Assembly (NCBI RefSeq): GCF_009883055.1
Contig: NZ_WWVR01000021.1
Span: 1-55,897 of the forward strand
Direction: 5' to 3'
DNA from: Blautia sp. BIOML-A1
GTDB lineage: Bacteria; Bacillota; Clostridia; Lachnospirales; Lachnospiraceae
DNA length: 55,897 bases
Part shown: positions 27,022-35,571 of the stretch, piece by piece
How positions within the stretch are numbered: position 1 is the first letter of the stretch
How the letters are laid out: every line of letters starts with the position of its first letter
Notes under the pieces: generated by a model
The model's database searches: none
What the model saw: only the letters and a program-made list of their open reading frames with translations
Told to the model about the DNA's origin: nothing
Translations under genes and position numbers: made by a program

Positions 27022-28944
27022 ATGATCTTATCATGTCAGAGCATCTATAAGTCTTTTGGCGAAAAAGTCATTCTGAACGATGCCTCTTTTCATATAGAAG
27101 AGCGTGAGAAAGCCGCTCTTATCGGCAACAACGGAGCAGGAAAGACAACCCTTCTCCGTATTATAATGGAAGAAATTTCCGCAGATTCCGGTCAGGTCGT
27201 TCTGATGAAAGACAAGAAGATCGGTTATCTCGCACAGTATCAGGAGATCAAGGGACACCGCACCATCTACGAGGAGCTGCTCTCAACCAAGCAGTACATC
27301 ATTGATATGGAAGACCGCATGCGTGCAGCAGAAATACAGATGAAGCATGCCTCCGGCGAGGAGCTCGAGCGTCTGATGAACACCTATACCCGGCTGACCC
27401 ATGAATTCGAGCTCGAAAACGGCTACGCTTACAGGAGTGAACTGATGGGTGTCCTCAAGGGTCTTGGTTTCACCGAAGAAGATTTCAACAAGCAGATTGA
27501 AACGCTCTCCGGTGGACAGAAGACACGCGTTGCACTTGGTAAGCTTCTGATCTCTAAGCCTGACATTCTTCTTCTCGATGAGCCGACCAACCATCTGGAT
27601 ATGGAGAGTATTGCCTGGCTGGAAACCTATCTCCTGAACTATCCAGGTGCTGTATTTATTGTTTCCCATGACCGTTATTTCCTGGATAAGGTTGTAACCA
27701 AGGTCATTGAGATCGATGCCGGACAGGTCCGTATGTACAGTGGAAACTACTCTGCCTACGCAGAAAAGAAGGCTCAGCTGCGTGATGCACAGTACAAGGC
27801 TTATCTGAACCAGCAGAGAGAGATCAAGCACCAGGAGGCAGTCATTGTCAAGCTGAAATCCTTCAACCGTGAAAAATCCATCCGCCGCGCCGAGAGCCGT
27901 GAAAAAATGCTCGGCAAGATCCAGCGAATCGAGAAGCCGACAGAGGTACAGAGCCAGATGCGCCTCTCTCTCGAACCAAGAGTCATCAGTGGAAATGACG
28001 TTCTTACCGTGGAGGAGCTTTCCAAGAGTTTCCCGGAGCAGACTCTTTTTACCGATATCTCCTTCCAGATCAAGCGAGGCGAACGCGTTGCCCTGATCGG
28101 AAACAACGGTACCGGCAAGACAACCATGCTCAAGATCCTCAACGATCTTATTCCCGCTGATTCCGGAACCTTCACCCTAGGTTCAAAGGTTCAGATCGGC
28201 TATTACGATCAGGAGCATCACGTACTGCATCCGGAAAAAACCATCTTTGAAGAAATTTCCGACACCTATCCGACCCTTACCGAGACAGAGATCCGAAACA
28301 TGCTCGCCGCCTTTCTTTTTACCAACGATGATGTATTTAAGCTGATCTCTTCCCTCTCCGGTGGTGAGCGCGGTCGTGTCTCTCTCGCAAAGCTGATGCT
28401 CTCCGAGGCCAACTTCCTGATCCTCGATGAGCCGACCAACCATCTGGATATCGCATCCAAGGAAATCCTGGAGGAGGCACTGAACAGCTACACCGGTACG
28501 GTTCTCTATGTTTCTCATGACCGATACTTTATCAACCAGACCGCGACCAGGATCCTGGAGCTTACCAATCAGGCCGTTGTCAACTACATCGGTGATTACG
28601 ATTATTACCTTGAGAAAAAAGAAGAACTCACTGAAAAATATGCTCCGATACAGCAGATAGAAGAAACCACTTCCGATGAAGCAGCACCTGCGGCATCCGA
28701 AGGAAAGCTTACCTGGCAGCAGCAGAAAGAAGAACAGGCACGTAAGCGTAAGCAGGAGGCGGAACTTAAGAAGACAGAACAGAGGATTGAAGAACTCGAA
28801 ACCAGAGACAAAGAAATTGATGAAACACTGGTTCTTCCGGATGTCTGTACCAACGTCGGACGCTGTGCAGAACTCAGCCGCGAAAAAGACAAAATTCAGG
28901 CAGAGCTTGAAGAACTTTACGAAAAATGGGAAACCCTGGCGTAA
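27022..28944 (+). CDS. ABC-F family ATP-binding protein
   Basis: Cytosolic translation-associated ATPase with two ABC modules and no membrane domain. Module 1: GNNGAGKTTLLR, LSGGQKTRVALGK, ILLLDEPTNHLDMES; module 2: GNNGTGKTTMLK, LSGGERGRVSLAK, FLILDEPTNHLDIAS. Between them is the helical P-site linker rich in Lys/Arg/Glu, and the C-terminus is a charged coiled coil as in Uup/YdiF-type members. The ATG at 27022 follows TTGGAGGA; an upstream in-frame hydrophobic extension is leader DNA. Which ABC-F subgroup (housekeeping or antibiotic protection) cannot be told. Confidence 0.95.
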   Translation: MILSCQSIYKSFGEKVILNDASFHIEEREKAALIGNNGAGKTTLLRIIMEEISADSGQVVLMKDKKIGYLAQYQEIKGHRTIYEELLSTKQYIIDMEDRMRAAEIQMKHASGEELERLMNTYTRLTHEFELENGYAYRSELMGVLKGLGFTEEDFNKQIETLSGGQKTRVALGKLLISKPDILLLDEPTNHLDMESIAWLETYLLNYPGAVFIVSHDRYFLDKVVTKVIEIDAGQVRMYSGNYSAYAEKKAQLRDAQYKAYLNQQREIKHQEAVIVKLKSFNREKSIRRAESREKMLGKIQRIEKPTEVQSQMRLSLEPRVISGNDVLTVEELSKSFPEQTLFTDISFQIKRGERVALIGNNGTGKTTMLKILNDLIPADSGTFTLGSKVQIGYYDQEHHVLHPEKTIFEEISDTYPTLTETEIRNMLAAFLFTNDDVFKLISSLSGGERGRVSLAKLMLSEANFLILDEPTNHLDIASKEILEEALNSYTGTVLYVSHDRYFINQTATRILELTNQAVVNYIGDYDYYLEKKEELTEKYAPIQQIEETTSDEAAPAASEGKLTWQQQKEEQARKRKQEAELKKTEQRIEELETRDKEIDETLVLPDVCTNVGRCAELSREKDKIQAELEELYEKWETLA

Positions 28945-28962
28945 TGCCGTGGGTTTCCCATT
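28925..28962 (+). terminator. Terminator overlapping the ABC-F stop codon
   Basis: AATGGGAAACCC (28925-28936) pairs with GGGTTTCCCATT (28951-28962), followed by TCTTTATA. The stop codon sits in the loop, so the last codons form the stem. Confidence 0.8.
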
Positions 28963-28995
28963 TCTTTATATCCGTATTGCTCTGGTTAATTTTTA

Positions 28996-30207
28996 CTATT
29001 TAAGAAGAGTATCCAACGTTTCTCTGATCGCAAGAATAAATCCCTCGCTGTTCAATACGGTCGGGTTTTCGATAGTAGTGATCAGTGCCAGATCCTTGGT
29101 CATCTTACCAGACTCAATAGTAGTAAGAGTTGCTTTCTCCAGCTTATCCGCGAACTGTGCCAGTTCCGCATTTCCGTCAAGTTCTCCACGCTTACGAAGA
29201 GCTCCTGTCCATGCAAAAATAGTTGCCACAGAGTTTGTGGAGGTTTCACCGCCCTCCAGATGACGATAATAATGTCTCTGTACCGTTCCGTGAGCAGCCT
29301 CATACTCATAATATCCATTCGGAGAAACCAAAACAGATGTCATCATTGCAAGGGAACCAAATGCAGAAGATACCATATCACTCATAACATCTCCGTCATA
29401 ATTCTTGCATGCCCAGATAAATCCACCCTCTGCTTTCATGACACGAGCAACGATATCATCGATCAGACTGTAGAAGTAAGTAAGACCGGCTTCCTCGAAT
29501 TTCTCCTTGAATTCCTCATCAAATATAGTCTGGAAGACCTGTTTGAATTTGGCATCATAAGTCTTAGAAATCGTATCCTTGGCACCAAACCATACATCCT
29601 GCTTTGTATCCAGTGCATAGTTGAAGCAGCTTCTTGCAAAGCTCTCGATGGATGCCTCCATGTTGTGCATACCCATGGCAACTCCCGGAGCCTTGAAATC
29701 CTGTACCAGGGCACGCTTCTCTTCTCCGTCCTCTGAAGTATAAACAAGCTCAACCTTGCCCGGTTTGTCAATATACATCTCTGTATTCTTATAGATATCA
29801 CCATATGCATGACGTGCAAGAGTGATCGGTTTCTTCCAGTTTCGTACACATGGTTCAATTCCCTTCACTACGATCGGAGCACGGAATACCGTTCCGTCCA
29901 GGATCGCACGGATCGTTCCGTTCGGGCTCTTGTACATCTTCTTGAGATCATACTCGTCCATACGCGCATGGTTCGGGGTGATCGTCGCACATTTAACTGC
30001 AACACCATATTTCTTGGTTGCCTCTGCTGCATCGATCGTTACCTGATCATCTGTGTCATTACGGTGTGCAAGACCAAGATCATAGTATTCTGTATTCAGG
30101 TCAATATACGGAAGCAGTAATTCATCCTTGATCATCTTCCAGAGAATTCTGGTCATCTCATCTCCGTCCATTTCTACTAACGGCGTTGTCATCTGAATTT
30201 TTGTCAT
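28996..30207 (-). CDS. icd: NADP-dependent isocitrate dehydrogenase
   Basis: Oxidative decarboxylation of isocitrate to 2-oxoglutarate. At 403 residues with [41 protein letters not shown] and [29 protein letters not shown] it is of the type II, eukaryote-like homodimeric class rather than the E. coli type. GAGGAG precedes the ATG at 30207. Monocistronic with its own promoter. It supplies 2-oxoglutarate for glutamate, the precursor used by proB and proA. Confidence 0.96.
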   Translation of the reverse strand: MTKIQMTTPLVEMDGDEMTRILWKMIKDELLLPYIDLNTEYYDLGLAHRNDTDDQVTIDAAEATKKYGVAVKCATITPNHARMDEYDLKKMYKSPNGTIRAILDGTVFRAPIVVKGIEPCVRNWKKPITLARHAYGDIYKNTEMYIDKPGKVELVYTSEDGEEKRALVQDFKAPGVAMGMHNMEASIESFARSCFNYALDTKQDVWFGAKDTISKTYDAKFKQVFQTIFDEEFKEKFEEAGLTYFYSLIDDIVARVMKAEGGFIWACKNYDGDVMSDMVSSAFGSLAMMTSVLVSPNGYYEYEAAHGTVQRHYYRHLEGGETSTNSVATIFAWTGALRKRGELDGNAELAQFADKLEKATLTTIESGKMTKDLALITTIENPTVLNSEGFILAIRETLDTLLK

Positions 30208-30296
30208 AAGTTTCTCCTCTCTGTGTAGCATTTATTTTACTGTTCACAGTAAGTTACTATACGCTGCTCCTGTTGCTTTGAACAGCGATTTGTTAC

Positions 30297-30325
30297 ATTG
30301 TAGCGAAAAAAACTCTGTCCGTCAA
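30297..30325 (-). promoter_or_regulatory. Promoter of icd
   Basis: Minus strand TTGACG (30325-30320), 17 bp, TACAAT (30302-30297). Confidence 0.75.
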
Positions 30326-30371
30326 TACTTTCGGGCTTTACCATAGTAAATCTTACAAATTTTCCAGAAAA

Positions 30372-31208
30372 TTACAGCGAAAGGAACTTTTTACAGTTAA
30401 ATTTCCCCCATCCCTGCTGATTCCTGGAAAGGCCCAGATCATCCGCGCTGTCACGCAGCATCATCTTGATATCCACATTTGTAAGCATCGGATCCTTTTC
30501 CAGGGCAAGTGCCGCCGCTCCGGATATCACCGGTGTAGACATCGAAGTGCCGCTTTTCATTGCATAGGTATTCCCCACTCCCGGTGCACATGCCATGATC
30601 CGCCGCCCCGGTGCAACCAGATCCGGTTTGCAGACACACTCAAACGTCGGTCCTCTTCCAGAGATTGCCGTCTTTCCCAGAAGCATATCACTAGAGCCCA
30701 CCGTGATCACCTTCTTACTGCATCCCGGCGCGGTAATGCTGCCCGGCTCCGGACCACGATTTCCCGCCGCCGCAACCACCACCAGTCCCTGGTCCCAGAG
30801 AGCCTCCACTCCACGGACCAGAACATCCTTGTCACTTCTGGTCTTATATGTTGTTCCGACCGAAATATTTACGATCCGGATCTTGTATTCCTCCCGGTGA
30901 TTCTCGATCCACCGAAACGCCGCCAGAATATCCTCCTTGTTTCCATTTCCGAAACGGTCCAGCACCTTAAGGCTTATCAGAAAACATCCCGGTGCCATTC
31001 CCTTATACTTTCCCATGGAAGCCTCTCCGCTTCCGCCAAGAATCCCCGCAACACACGTTCCATGTCCGTTGTCATCATAGGGAAAGGTTCTATATGAAAT
31101 AAAATCTGCAAAAGCATAAATACGATCACCAAAATCCATATGAGGATAAATTCCCGTATCCAGAAGTACCACACCGATGCCTTTTCCGGTATAAACTGAC
31201 TGCTTCAT
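30372..31208 (-). CDS. Subtilisin-like (S8) serine protease, probably intracellular
   Basis: The catalytic triad is complete: Asp in GVVLLDTGIYPHMDF, His in DDNGHGTCVAGILGG, Ser in SGTSMSTPVISGAAAL; oxyanion Asn in AAAGNRGPEPG. There is no signal peptide and no propeptide: the 278-residue protein starts MKQSVYTGKG just before the catalytic core, as in intracellular subtilases such as AprX/ISP. AGGAG precedes the ATG at 31208. Monocistronic. Confidence 0.94.
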   Translation of the reverse strand: MKQSVYTGKGIGVVLLDTGIYPHMDFGDRIYAFADFISYRTFPYDDNGHGTCVAGILGGSGEASMGKYKGMAPGCFLISLKVLDRFGNGNKEDILAAFRWIENHREEYKIRIVNISVGTTYKTRSDKDVLVRGVEALWDQGLVVVAAAGNRGPEPGSITAPGCSKKVITVGSSDMLLGKTAISGRGPTFECVCKPDLVAPGRRIMACAPGVGNTYAMKSGTSMSTPVISGAAALALEKDPMLTNVDIKMMLRDSADDLGLSRNQQGWGKFNCKKFLSL

Positions 31209-31322
31209 GAATATACTCCTGATAAATGGACTTATTTTAATGTATTCAAAAAAGTACAATGATGCATAATTTTTGAAAAAATGCCAATACTGAAAGCCAT
31301 AGAAACCAGAAGGAGGCTTTTT

Positions 31323-31478
31323 ATGTTGATCATTTTTCTGATACTCTTTTTTCTGCTGCAGATACTTGTACTCTTCTGCTGTCTTGCCGCCGGAAACGAT
31401 CCGGCTTCACAGGAATTATCCGACCGGGAGCAGATGGAATATATCCAGAACTGGATGAAAAAGCATTCCGGATCATGA
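31323..31478 (+). CDS. Small single-pass membrane protein
   Basis: 51 residues: MLIIFLILFFLLQILVLFCCLAA forms one membrane helix at the N-terminus, followed by a polar tail (DPASQELSDREQMEYIQNWMKKH). AGAAGGAGG with a 5-bp T-run before the ATG gives a very strong ribosome site, which makes this a real gene although no family is recognised. It is divergent from the subtilase gene and may share the intergenic control region with it. Role unknown. Confidence 0.6.
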   Translation: MLIIFLILFFLLQILVLFCCLAAGNDPASQELSDREQMEYIQNWMKKHSGS

Positions 31479-31572
31479 AACCGCCATATGAAATTTCAAC
31501 CGGTTCATCTGCTTTCTCTTGTTCTCATTGGTATCTTCTCCTTTTTTACAGAATATTATAAAACACCAAAAA

Positions 31573-31613
31573 GCAGAGGGTACAGTCATTCATAGCAATG
31601 ATTGTCCCTCTGC
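31573..31613 (-). terminator. Terminator of glmS
   Basis: GCAGAGGG/CCCTCTGC with inner ACAATCATT/AATGACTGT pairing; TTTTT follows on the minus strand. Confidence 0.85.
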
Positions 31614-31636
31614 CTGATTTCATTCATTATTTTTTT

Positions 31637-31648
31637 CTGAATAGTTAC
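31637..31648. repeat. Solo end of the MITE family
   Basis: CTGAATAGTTAC equals the right terminal repeat of copies 5 and 7. No partner end is seen; it lies 2 bp from the glmS stop codon. Confidence 0.4.
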
Positions 31649-31650
31649 TA

Positions 31651-33489
31651 TTATTCTACAGTAACGCTTTTTGCGAGGTTTCTCGGTTTATCTACATCGA
31701 GGCCCTTAGAAACACTTACATAATATCCCAGAAGCTGAAGCGGGATCACTGCAAGTGAGGTAGCAAAGTGAGGATCTGTCTTTGGAATATAAACTGTGAA
31801 GTCTGCAGTATCTTCAATATTGTAATTTCCAAATGTGGTCAGACCCATCAGATAGGCACCGCGGCTCTTACACTCTACCATATTGCTGACGGTTTTTTCG
31901 TAAAGAGCCGGCTGGGTGAGAACACCGATCACCAGCGTTCCGTCCTCGATCAGAGAAATGGTTCCGTGCTTCAGCTCACCTGCCGCATATGCCTCCGAAT
32001 GGATGTAGCTGATCTCCTTCATCTTGAGACTGCCTTCCATACTGATCGCATAATCGATTCCACGTCCTACAAAGAAAACATCATGTGCATTTGCCTGCTT
32101 GGAGGCAAACCACTGGATTCTTTCTTTATCATCAATAATTCTCTGCACTTTCTCCGGAAGAGTTTTGAGATCTTCAATATATCCTGTATACTGCTCCTCT
32201 GTGATCTGCTCCCTGGTCTTGGCAAACTGGATTGCAAGTAGATAAGCTGCGATCAGCTGTGTACTGTATGCCTTGGTCGTAGCAACGGAAATCTCCGGTC
32301 CTGCAAGTGTGTAGAAGATATTATCCGCCTCACGGGCAATAGAAGAACCAACTACATTAACGATTGCAAGCGTACGGATTCCATGCTTCTTACAAAGACG
32401 CAGTGCGGCAAGACTGTCTGCGGTCTCTCCGGACTGACTGATCACAACCGCCAGTGCATGAGGATCCAGAATCGGATTACGATAACGGAATTCAGATGCA
32501 AGCTCTACACGCACCGGAATCCTTGCCATATCCTCGATCACATACTGTGCTGCCATACCTACATGATAGGCGGATCCACAGGCAATGATATAAATCTGGG
32601 AAATATCCCTGATTTCTTCCTCTGTAAGTCCAACCTCTGTGAGATCGATTCTGTCATCCTTCAGGGCAGAATTCAGAGTATCCTGGATTGCCTTCGGCTG
32701 CTCATGGATCTCTTTCATCATGAAATGCTCAAAACCGGCCTTCTCTGCCGCCTCTGCGTCCCAGTCGACTACCTTCAGTTCTTTCTCGATCTCTTCACCG
32801 TCCAGATTATAGAATGTAATCTCGCCCTTATGCACACGGGCCATCTCCATATTCCCTATATAATAAACATTTCTTGTATATTTCAGGATTGCCGGAACAT
32901 CTGATGCAATATAGGATTCACCATTCTCAACACCCAGGATCATCGGGCTGTCTTTTCTTGCCACATAAATCTCTTCCGGATAATCCTTGAACATGATTGC
33001 CATTGCATAAGAACCACGGATACGAACCATGGAATGATTGATCGCATCTACCGGAGTTCCTTCATATTTCTTATAATAATAATCGATCAGCTTTACAGCC
33101 ACCTCTGTGTCTGTCTCGGAATAGAAAGTATAACCCTTACGAAGTAGCTTATCCTTCAGTTCCTGATAATTCTCAATGATTCCGTTGTGTACAGCTACAA
33201 CATTTCCGTCATCACTGATATGTGGATGTGCATTATTCTCCGAAGGCTCTCCATGAGTCGCCCAGCGAGTATGACCAATACCACAGGTGCCTGGAACAGA
33301 TTCTCCGTTGTTTGTCTTCTCAGCAAGCCCTTTCAGACGACCTTTTGCCTTGATAACTCTGGTCTCCTTCCCCCCATCGCGCACTGCGATTCCGGCAGAG
33401 TCATAGCCACGATATTCAAGCTTGGAAAGTCCATCCAGCAAGATCGGTGCTGCCTGATGATCACCTGTAAATCCTACGATTCCACACAT
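31651..33489 (-). CDS. glmS: Glucosamine-fructose-6-phosphate aminotransferase (isomerizing)
   Basis: Makes glucosamine-6-phosphate from fructose-6-phosphate and glutamine for cell-wall and capsule amino sugars. The 612-residue protein starts with the nucleophile Cys in MCGIVGFTG, has CGIGHTRWATHGEP and the glutaminase domain, then two SIS domains (SQSGETADSLAAL, EISYIHSEAYAAGELKHG) and ends DKPRNLAKSVTVE. GAGGAG precedes the ATG. Only about 50 nt lie between the promoter and the start, so a glmS ribozyme is not present. A diverged 5' copy of glmS exists at 45810-46676. Confidence 0.97.
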   Translation of the reverse strand: MCGIVGFTGDHQAAPILLDGLSKLEYRGYDSAGIAVRDGGKETRVIKAKGRLKGLAEKTNNGESVPGTCGIGHTRWATHGEPSENNAHPHISDDGNVVAVHNGIIENYQELKDKLLRKGYTFYSETDTEVAVKLIDYYYKKYEGTPVDAINHSMVRIRGSYAMAIMFKDYPEEIYVARKDSPMILGVENGESYIASDVPAILKYTRNVYYIGNMEMARVHKGEITFYNLDGEEIEKELKVVDWDAEAAEKAGFEHFMMKEIHEQPKAIQDTLNSALKDDRIDLTEVGLTEEEIRDISQIYIIACGSAYHVGMAAQYVIEDMARIPVRVELASEFRYRNPILDPHALAVVISQSGETADSLAALRLCKKHGIRTLAIVNVVGSSIAREADNIFYTLAGPEISVATTKAYSTQLIAAYLLAIQFAKTREQITEEQYTGYIEDLKTLPEKVQRIIDDKERIQWFASKQANAHDVFFVGRGIDYAISMEGSLKMKEISYIHSEAYAAGELKHGTISLIEDGTLVIGVLTQPALYEKTVSNMVECKSRGAYLMGLTTFGNYNIEDTADFTVYIPKTDPHFATSLAVIPLQLLGYYVSVSKGLDVDKPRNLAKSVTVE

Positions 33490-33545
33490 AAATATATCTC
33501 CTCTTATTCCTTCAATGCATATTAAAAGTAAAAAAATTCTAGCTT

Positions 33546-33574
33546 ATAATAGCACAATCCGATGATGATTTCAA
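33546..33574 (-). promoter_or_regulatory. Promoter of glmS
   Basis: Minus strand TTGAAA (33574-33569), 17 bp, TATTAT (33551-33546). Confidence 0.75.
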
Positions 33575-33673
33575 TGTCTTTATATTATTGTCCTTTTTTA
33601 TTGCATTTTCACATATTTTTTTTGCAGAGATATTTTATTTTCATTCTACAGTTTTATGTTATTTTAAACGACA

Positions 33674-33716
33674 TTATTTATTCTATTACAAAAAATATTT
33701 TTTATTTATTCTATTA
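33674..33716 (+). repeat. 15-bp direct repeats upstream of the hth-ugd promoter
   Basis: TTATTTATTCTATTA occurs at 33674-33688 and again at 33702-33716, 28 bp apart start to start, ending 3 bp before the -35 box. This spacing suits binding of a dimeric regulator on one DNA face; the HTH domain of the downstream protein is a candidate. The rest of 33575-33670 is plain A+T-rich DNA. Confidence 0.55.
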
Positions 33717-33719
33717 TAA

Positions 33720-33748
33720 TTGACATTTCAATTACTATCTGCTATGCT
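33720..33748 (+). promoter_or_regulatory. Distal promoter of hth-ugd
   Basis: TTGACA (33720-33725), 17 bp, TATGCT (33743-33748) with TGC before the -10. Confidence 0.6.
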
Positions 33749-33757
33749 CACCTTATC

Positions 33758-33899
33758 GTAATTGTTCAGTACCCTCACAGTTACGAGTCAAAATGCATTC
33801 CAAATCACCTTCGGTGATGGCATTTTGCCTTGTATGTCTCGGGATTTTGGCAAAAATATGCCAAAACGCCTCGCGGGATACTACCTTCTGAATAGTTAC
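33758..33899. mobile_element. MITE, 142 bp, longest copy, with perfect 8-bp target duplication (copy 7)
   Basis: Ends GTAATTGTTCAG and CTGAATAGTTAC; identical flanks ACCTTATC at 33750-33757 and 33900-33907. The interior has two stem-loops: CAAAATGC/GCATTTTG enclosing ATCACC/GGTGAT, and TTTTGGCA/TGCCAAAA. It carries no gene. It lies between two promoters of hth-ugd, so transcripts from the distal promoter would contain it. Confidence 0.92.
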
Positions 33900-33920
33900 A
33901 CCTTATCATATCAAATGCAA

Positions 33921-33948
33921 TTGACACTTTCATAATAATTTATAAGAT
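33921..33948 (+). promoter_or_regulatory. Proximal promoter of hth-ugd
   Basis: TTGACA (33921-33926), 16 bp, TAAGAT (33943-33948), giving a very short leader. Confidence 0.5.
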
Positions 33949-33967
33949 TAAGATTTGGAGAGGAATC

Positions 33968-35446
33968 ATGAAGAAATTATCTATTACAAAAATGGCCGAT
34001 ACCATTATCACCAGAAGAAAAGCTCAGAAACTCACACAGGCACAGCTCGCCGAGATGACCAATATCAACCGCGGCATGATCAGCCGTCTGGAAAGTCTTG
34101 ACTACACCCCGTCAATCGATCAGCTTCAGGCTATCGCTGAAGTACTTGGTTTTGAGGTAGTCGACTTATTCGAAGACGATAAGCCTGCTGTAAACAAACC
34201 GGTTCTTGACAGAAGGTACAATATCGCCGTTGCCGGCACCGGTTATGTAGGACTTTCTATCGCCACCCTTCTTTCTCAGCACAACCATGTGACAGCTGTC
34301 GATATCATCCCTGAAAAAGTCGATCTTATCAACAACAGGAAGTCTCCGATCCAGGATGACTATATTGAGAAGTATCTTGCGGAAAAAGACCTCGACCTTA
34401 CTGCTACACTTGACGGTGAGGAAGCATACAAAAACGCGGACTTTGTTGTGATTGCTGCACCGACAAACTACGACAGCAAGAAGAATTTCTTCGACTGCTC
34501 AGCTGTAGAGGCGGTGATCGAACTCGTATTAAAGGTTAATCCGGCTGCAACCATGATCATCAAATCAACCATTCCGGTGGGATACACCGCTTCCGTAAGA
34601 AAGAAATACAATACCAGAAATATCATCTTCAGCCCGGAATTTCTCCGTGAATCGAAGGCTCTTTATGACAATCTTTACCCGTCAAGAATCATTGTATCCT
34701 GTGATGAGGAATCCTCAGAGCAGGCTCATACCTTTGCCGCCCTTCTTAAGCAGGGGGCGATCAAGGAGAATATAGATACTCTGTTCATGGGATTCACCGA
34801 GGCCGAAGCTGTTAAGCTGTTTGCAAACACATATCTCGCTCTTCGTGTATCTTATTTCAACGAACTCGACACCTACGCAGAGACAAAAGGATTAAATACA
34901 CAGCAGATCATCGAGGGTGTCTGCCTGGATCCACGTATCGGAACACATTACAACAATCCAAGCTTCGGATACGGCGGATACTGCCTGCCAAAGGATACCA
35001 AGCAGCTTCTCGCAAACTTCAACGATGTACCGCAGAATATGATCTCTGCTATCGTAGAAAGCAATCGTACACGAAAAGATTTTATCGCCGACCAGGTACT
35101 GAATATGGCAGGATATTATGATTATTATAATCGCGGAGATTATGCTCCGGATCAGGAGAAAACCTGTGTTATCGGCGTGTACCGCTTAACTATGAAATCT
35201 AATTCAGACAATTTCAGACAGTCATCTATTCAGGGCGTTATGAAACGAATCAAAGCCAAGGGTGCTTCTGTGATCATTTATGAGCCAACATTAAAGGACG
35301 GAGACACCTTCTTCGGTTCCCTGGTTGTAAATGATCTGAACAAATTCAAAAAGAAAAGCCAGGCGATCATCGCAAACAGATATGATTCCTGCCTCGATGA
35401 TGTGAAGGACAAGGTGTATACACGAGACATCTTCAAGAGAGACTGA
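33968..35446 (+). CDS. XRE helix-turn-helix / UDP-glucose 6-dehydrogenase fusion
   Basis: Residues 1-75 are a complete XRE/Cro-type HTH domain ([53 protein letters not shown]). After a short linker, residues 83-492 are a full UDP-glucose/nucleotide-sugar 6-dehydrogenase: NAD motif [47 protein letters not shown] and the catalytic cysteine in [12 protein letters not shown]. Both halves look functional. The second half is a close paralogue of the ugd at 49074-50312, which has no HTH. GGAGAGGA precedes the ATG. It may be a sugar-nucleotide- or NAD-responsive regulator of capsule genes; this is inference. Confidence 0.93.
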   Translation: MKKLSITKMADTIITRRKAQKLTQAQLAEMTNINRGMISRLESLDYTPSIDQLQAIAEVLGFEVVDLFEDDKPAVNKPVLDRRYNIAVAGTGYVGLSIATLLSQHNHVTAVDIIPEKVDLINNRKSPIQDDYIEKYLAEKDLDLTATLDGEEAYKNADFVVIAAPTNYDSKKNFFDCSAVEAVIELVLKVNPAATMIIKSTIPVGYTASVRKKYNTRNIIFSPEFLRESKALYDNLYPSRIIVSCDEESSEQAHTFAALLKQGAIKENIDTLFMGFTEAEAVKLFANTYLALRVSYFNELDTYAETKGLNTQQIIEGVCLDPRIGTHYNNPSFGYGGYCLPKDTKQLLANFNDVPQNMISAIVESNRTRKDFIADQVLNMAGYYDYYNRGDYAPDQEKTCVIGVYRLTMKSNSDNFRQSSIQGVMKRIKAKGASVIIYEPTLKDGDTFFGSLVVNDLNKFKKKSQAIIANRYDSCLDDVKDKVYTRDIFKRD

Positions 35447-35486
35447 TAAATATAGTAAGATCTATGTATCCCTGAAAATGGGCATA

Positions 35487-35518
35487 AAAACCCCCGTTGA
35501 TTTCTCAACGGGGGTTTT
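35487..35518. terminator. Terminator of hth-ugd
   Basis: CCCCCGTTGA-TTTC-TCAACGGGGG with AAAA before and TTTT after. The 24-nt core is identical to the terminator at 39685-39708. Confidence 0.92.
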
Positions 35519-35571
35519 CAGGTTCATCCCGGATACCTTCAGATACTCCCATTCACCCGGGTCTATTACAT

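Noticed and set aside
31488..31595. 35-codon plus-strand frame with a hydrophobic stretch behind the small membrane protein gene
   Set aside because: No ribosome site, and its last third lies in the glmS terminator stem.
33490..33574. glmS ribozyme upstream of glmS
   Set aside because: The promoter lies about 55 bp from the start codon, leaving no room for the ribozyme, and its core sequences are not seen.
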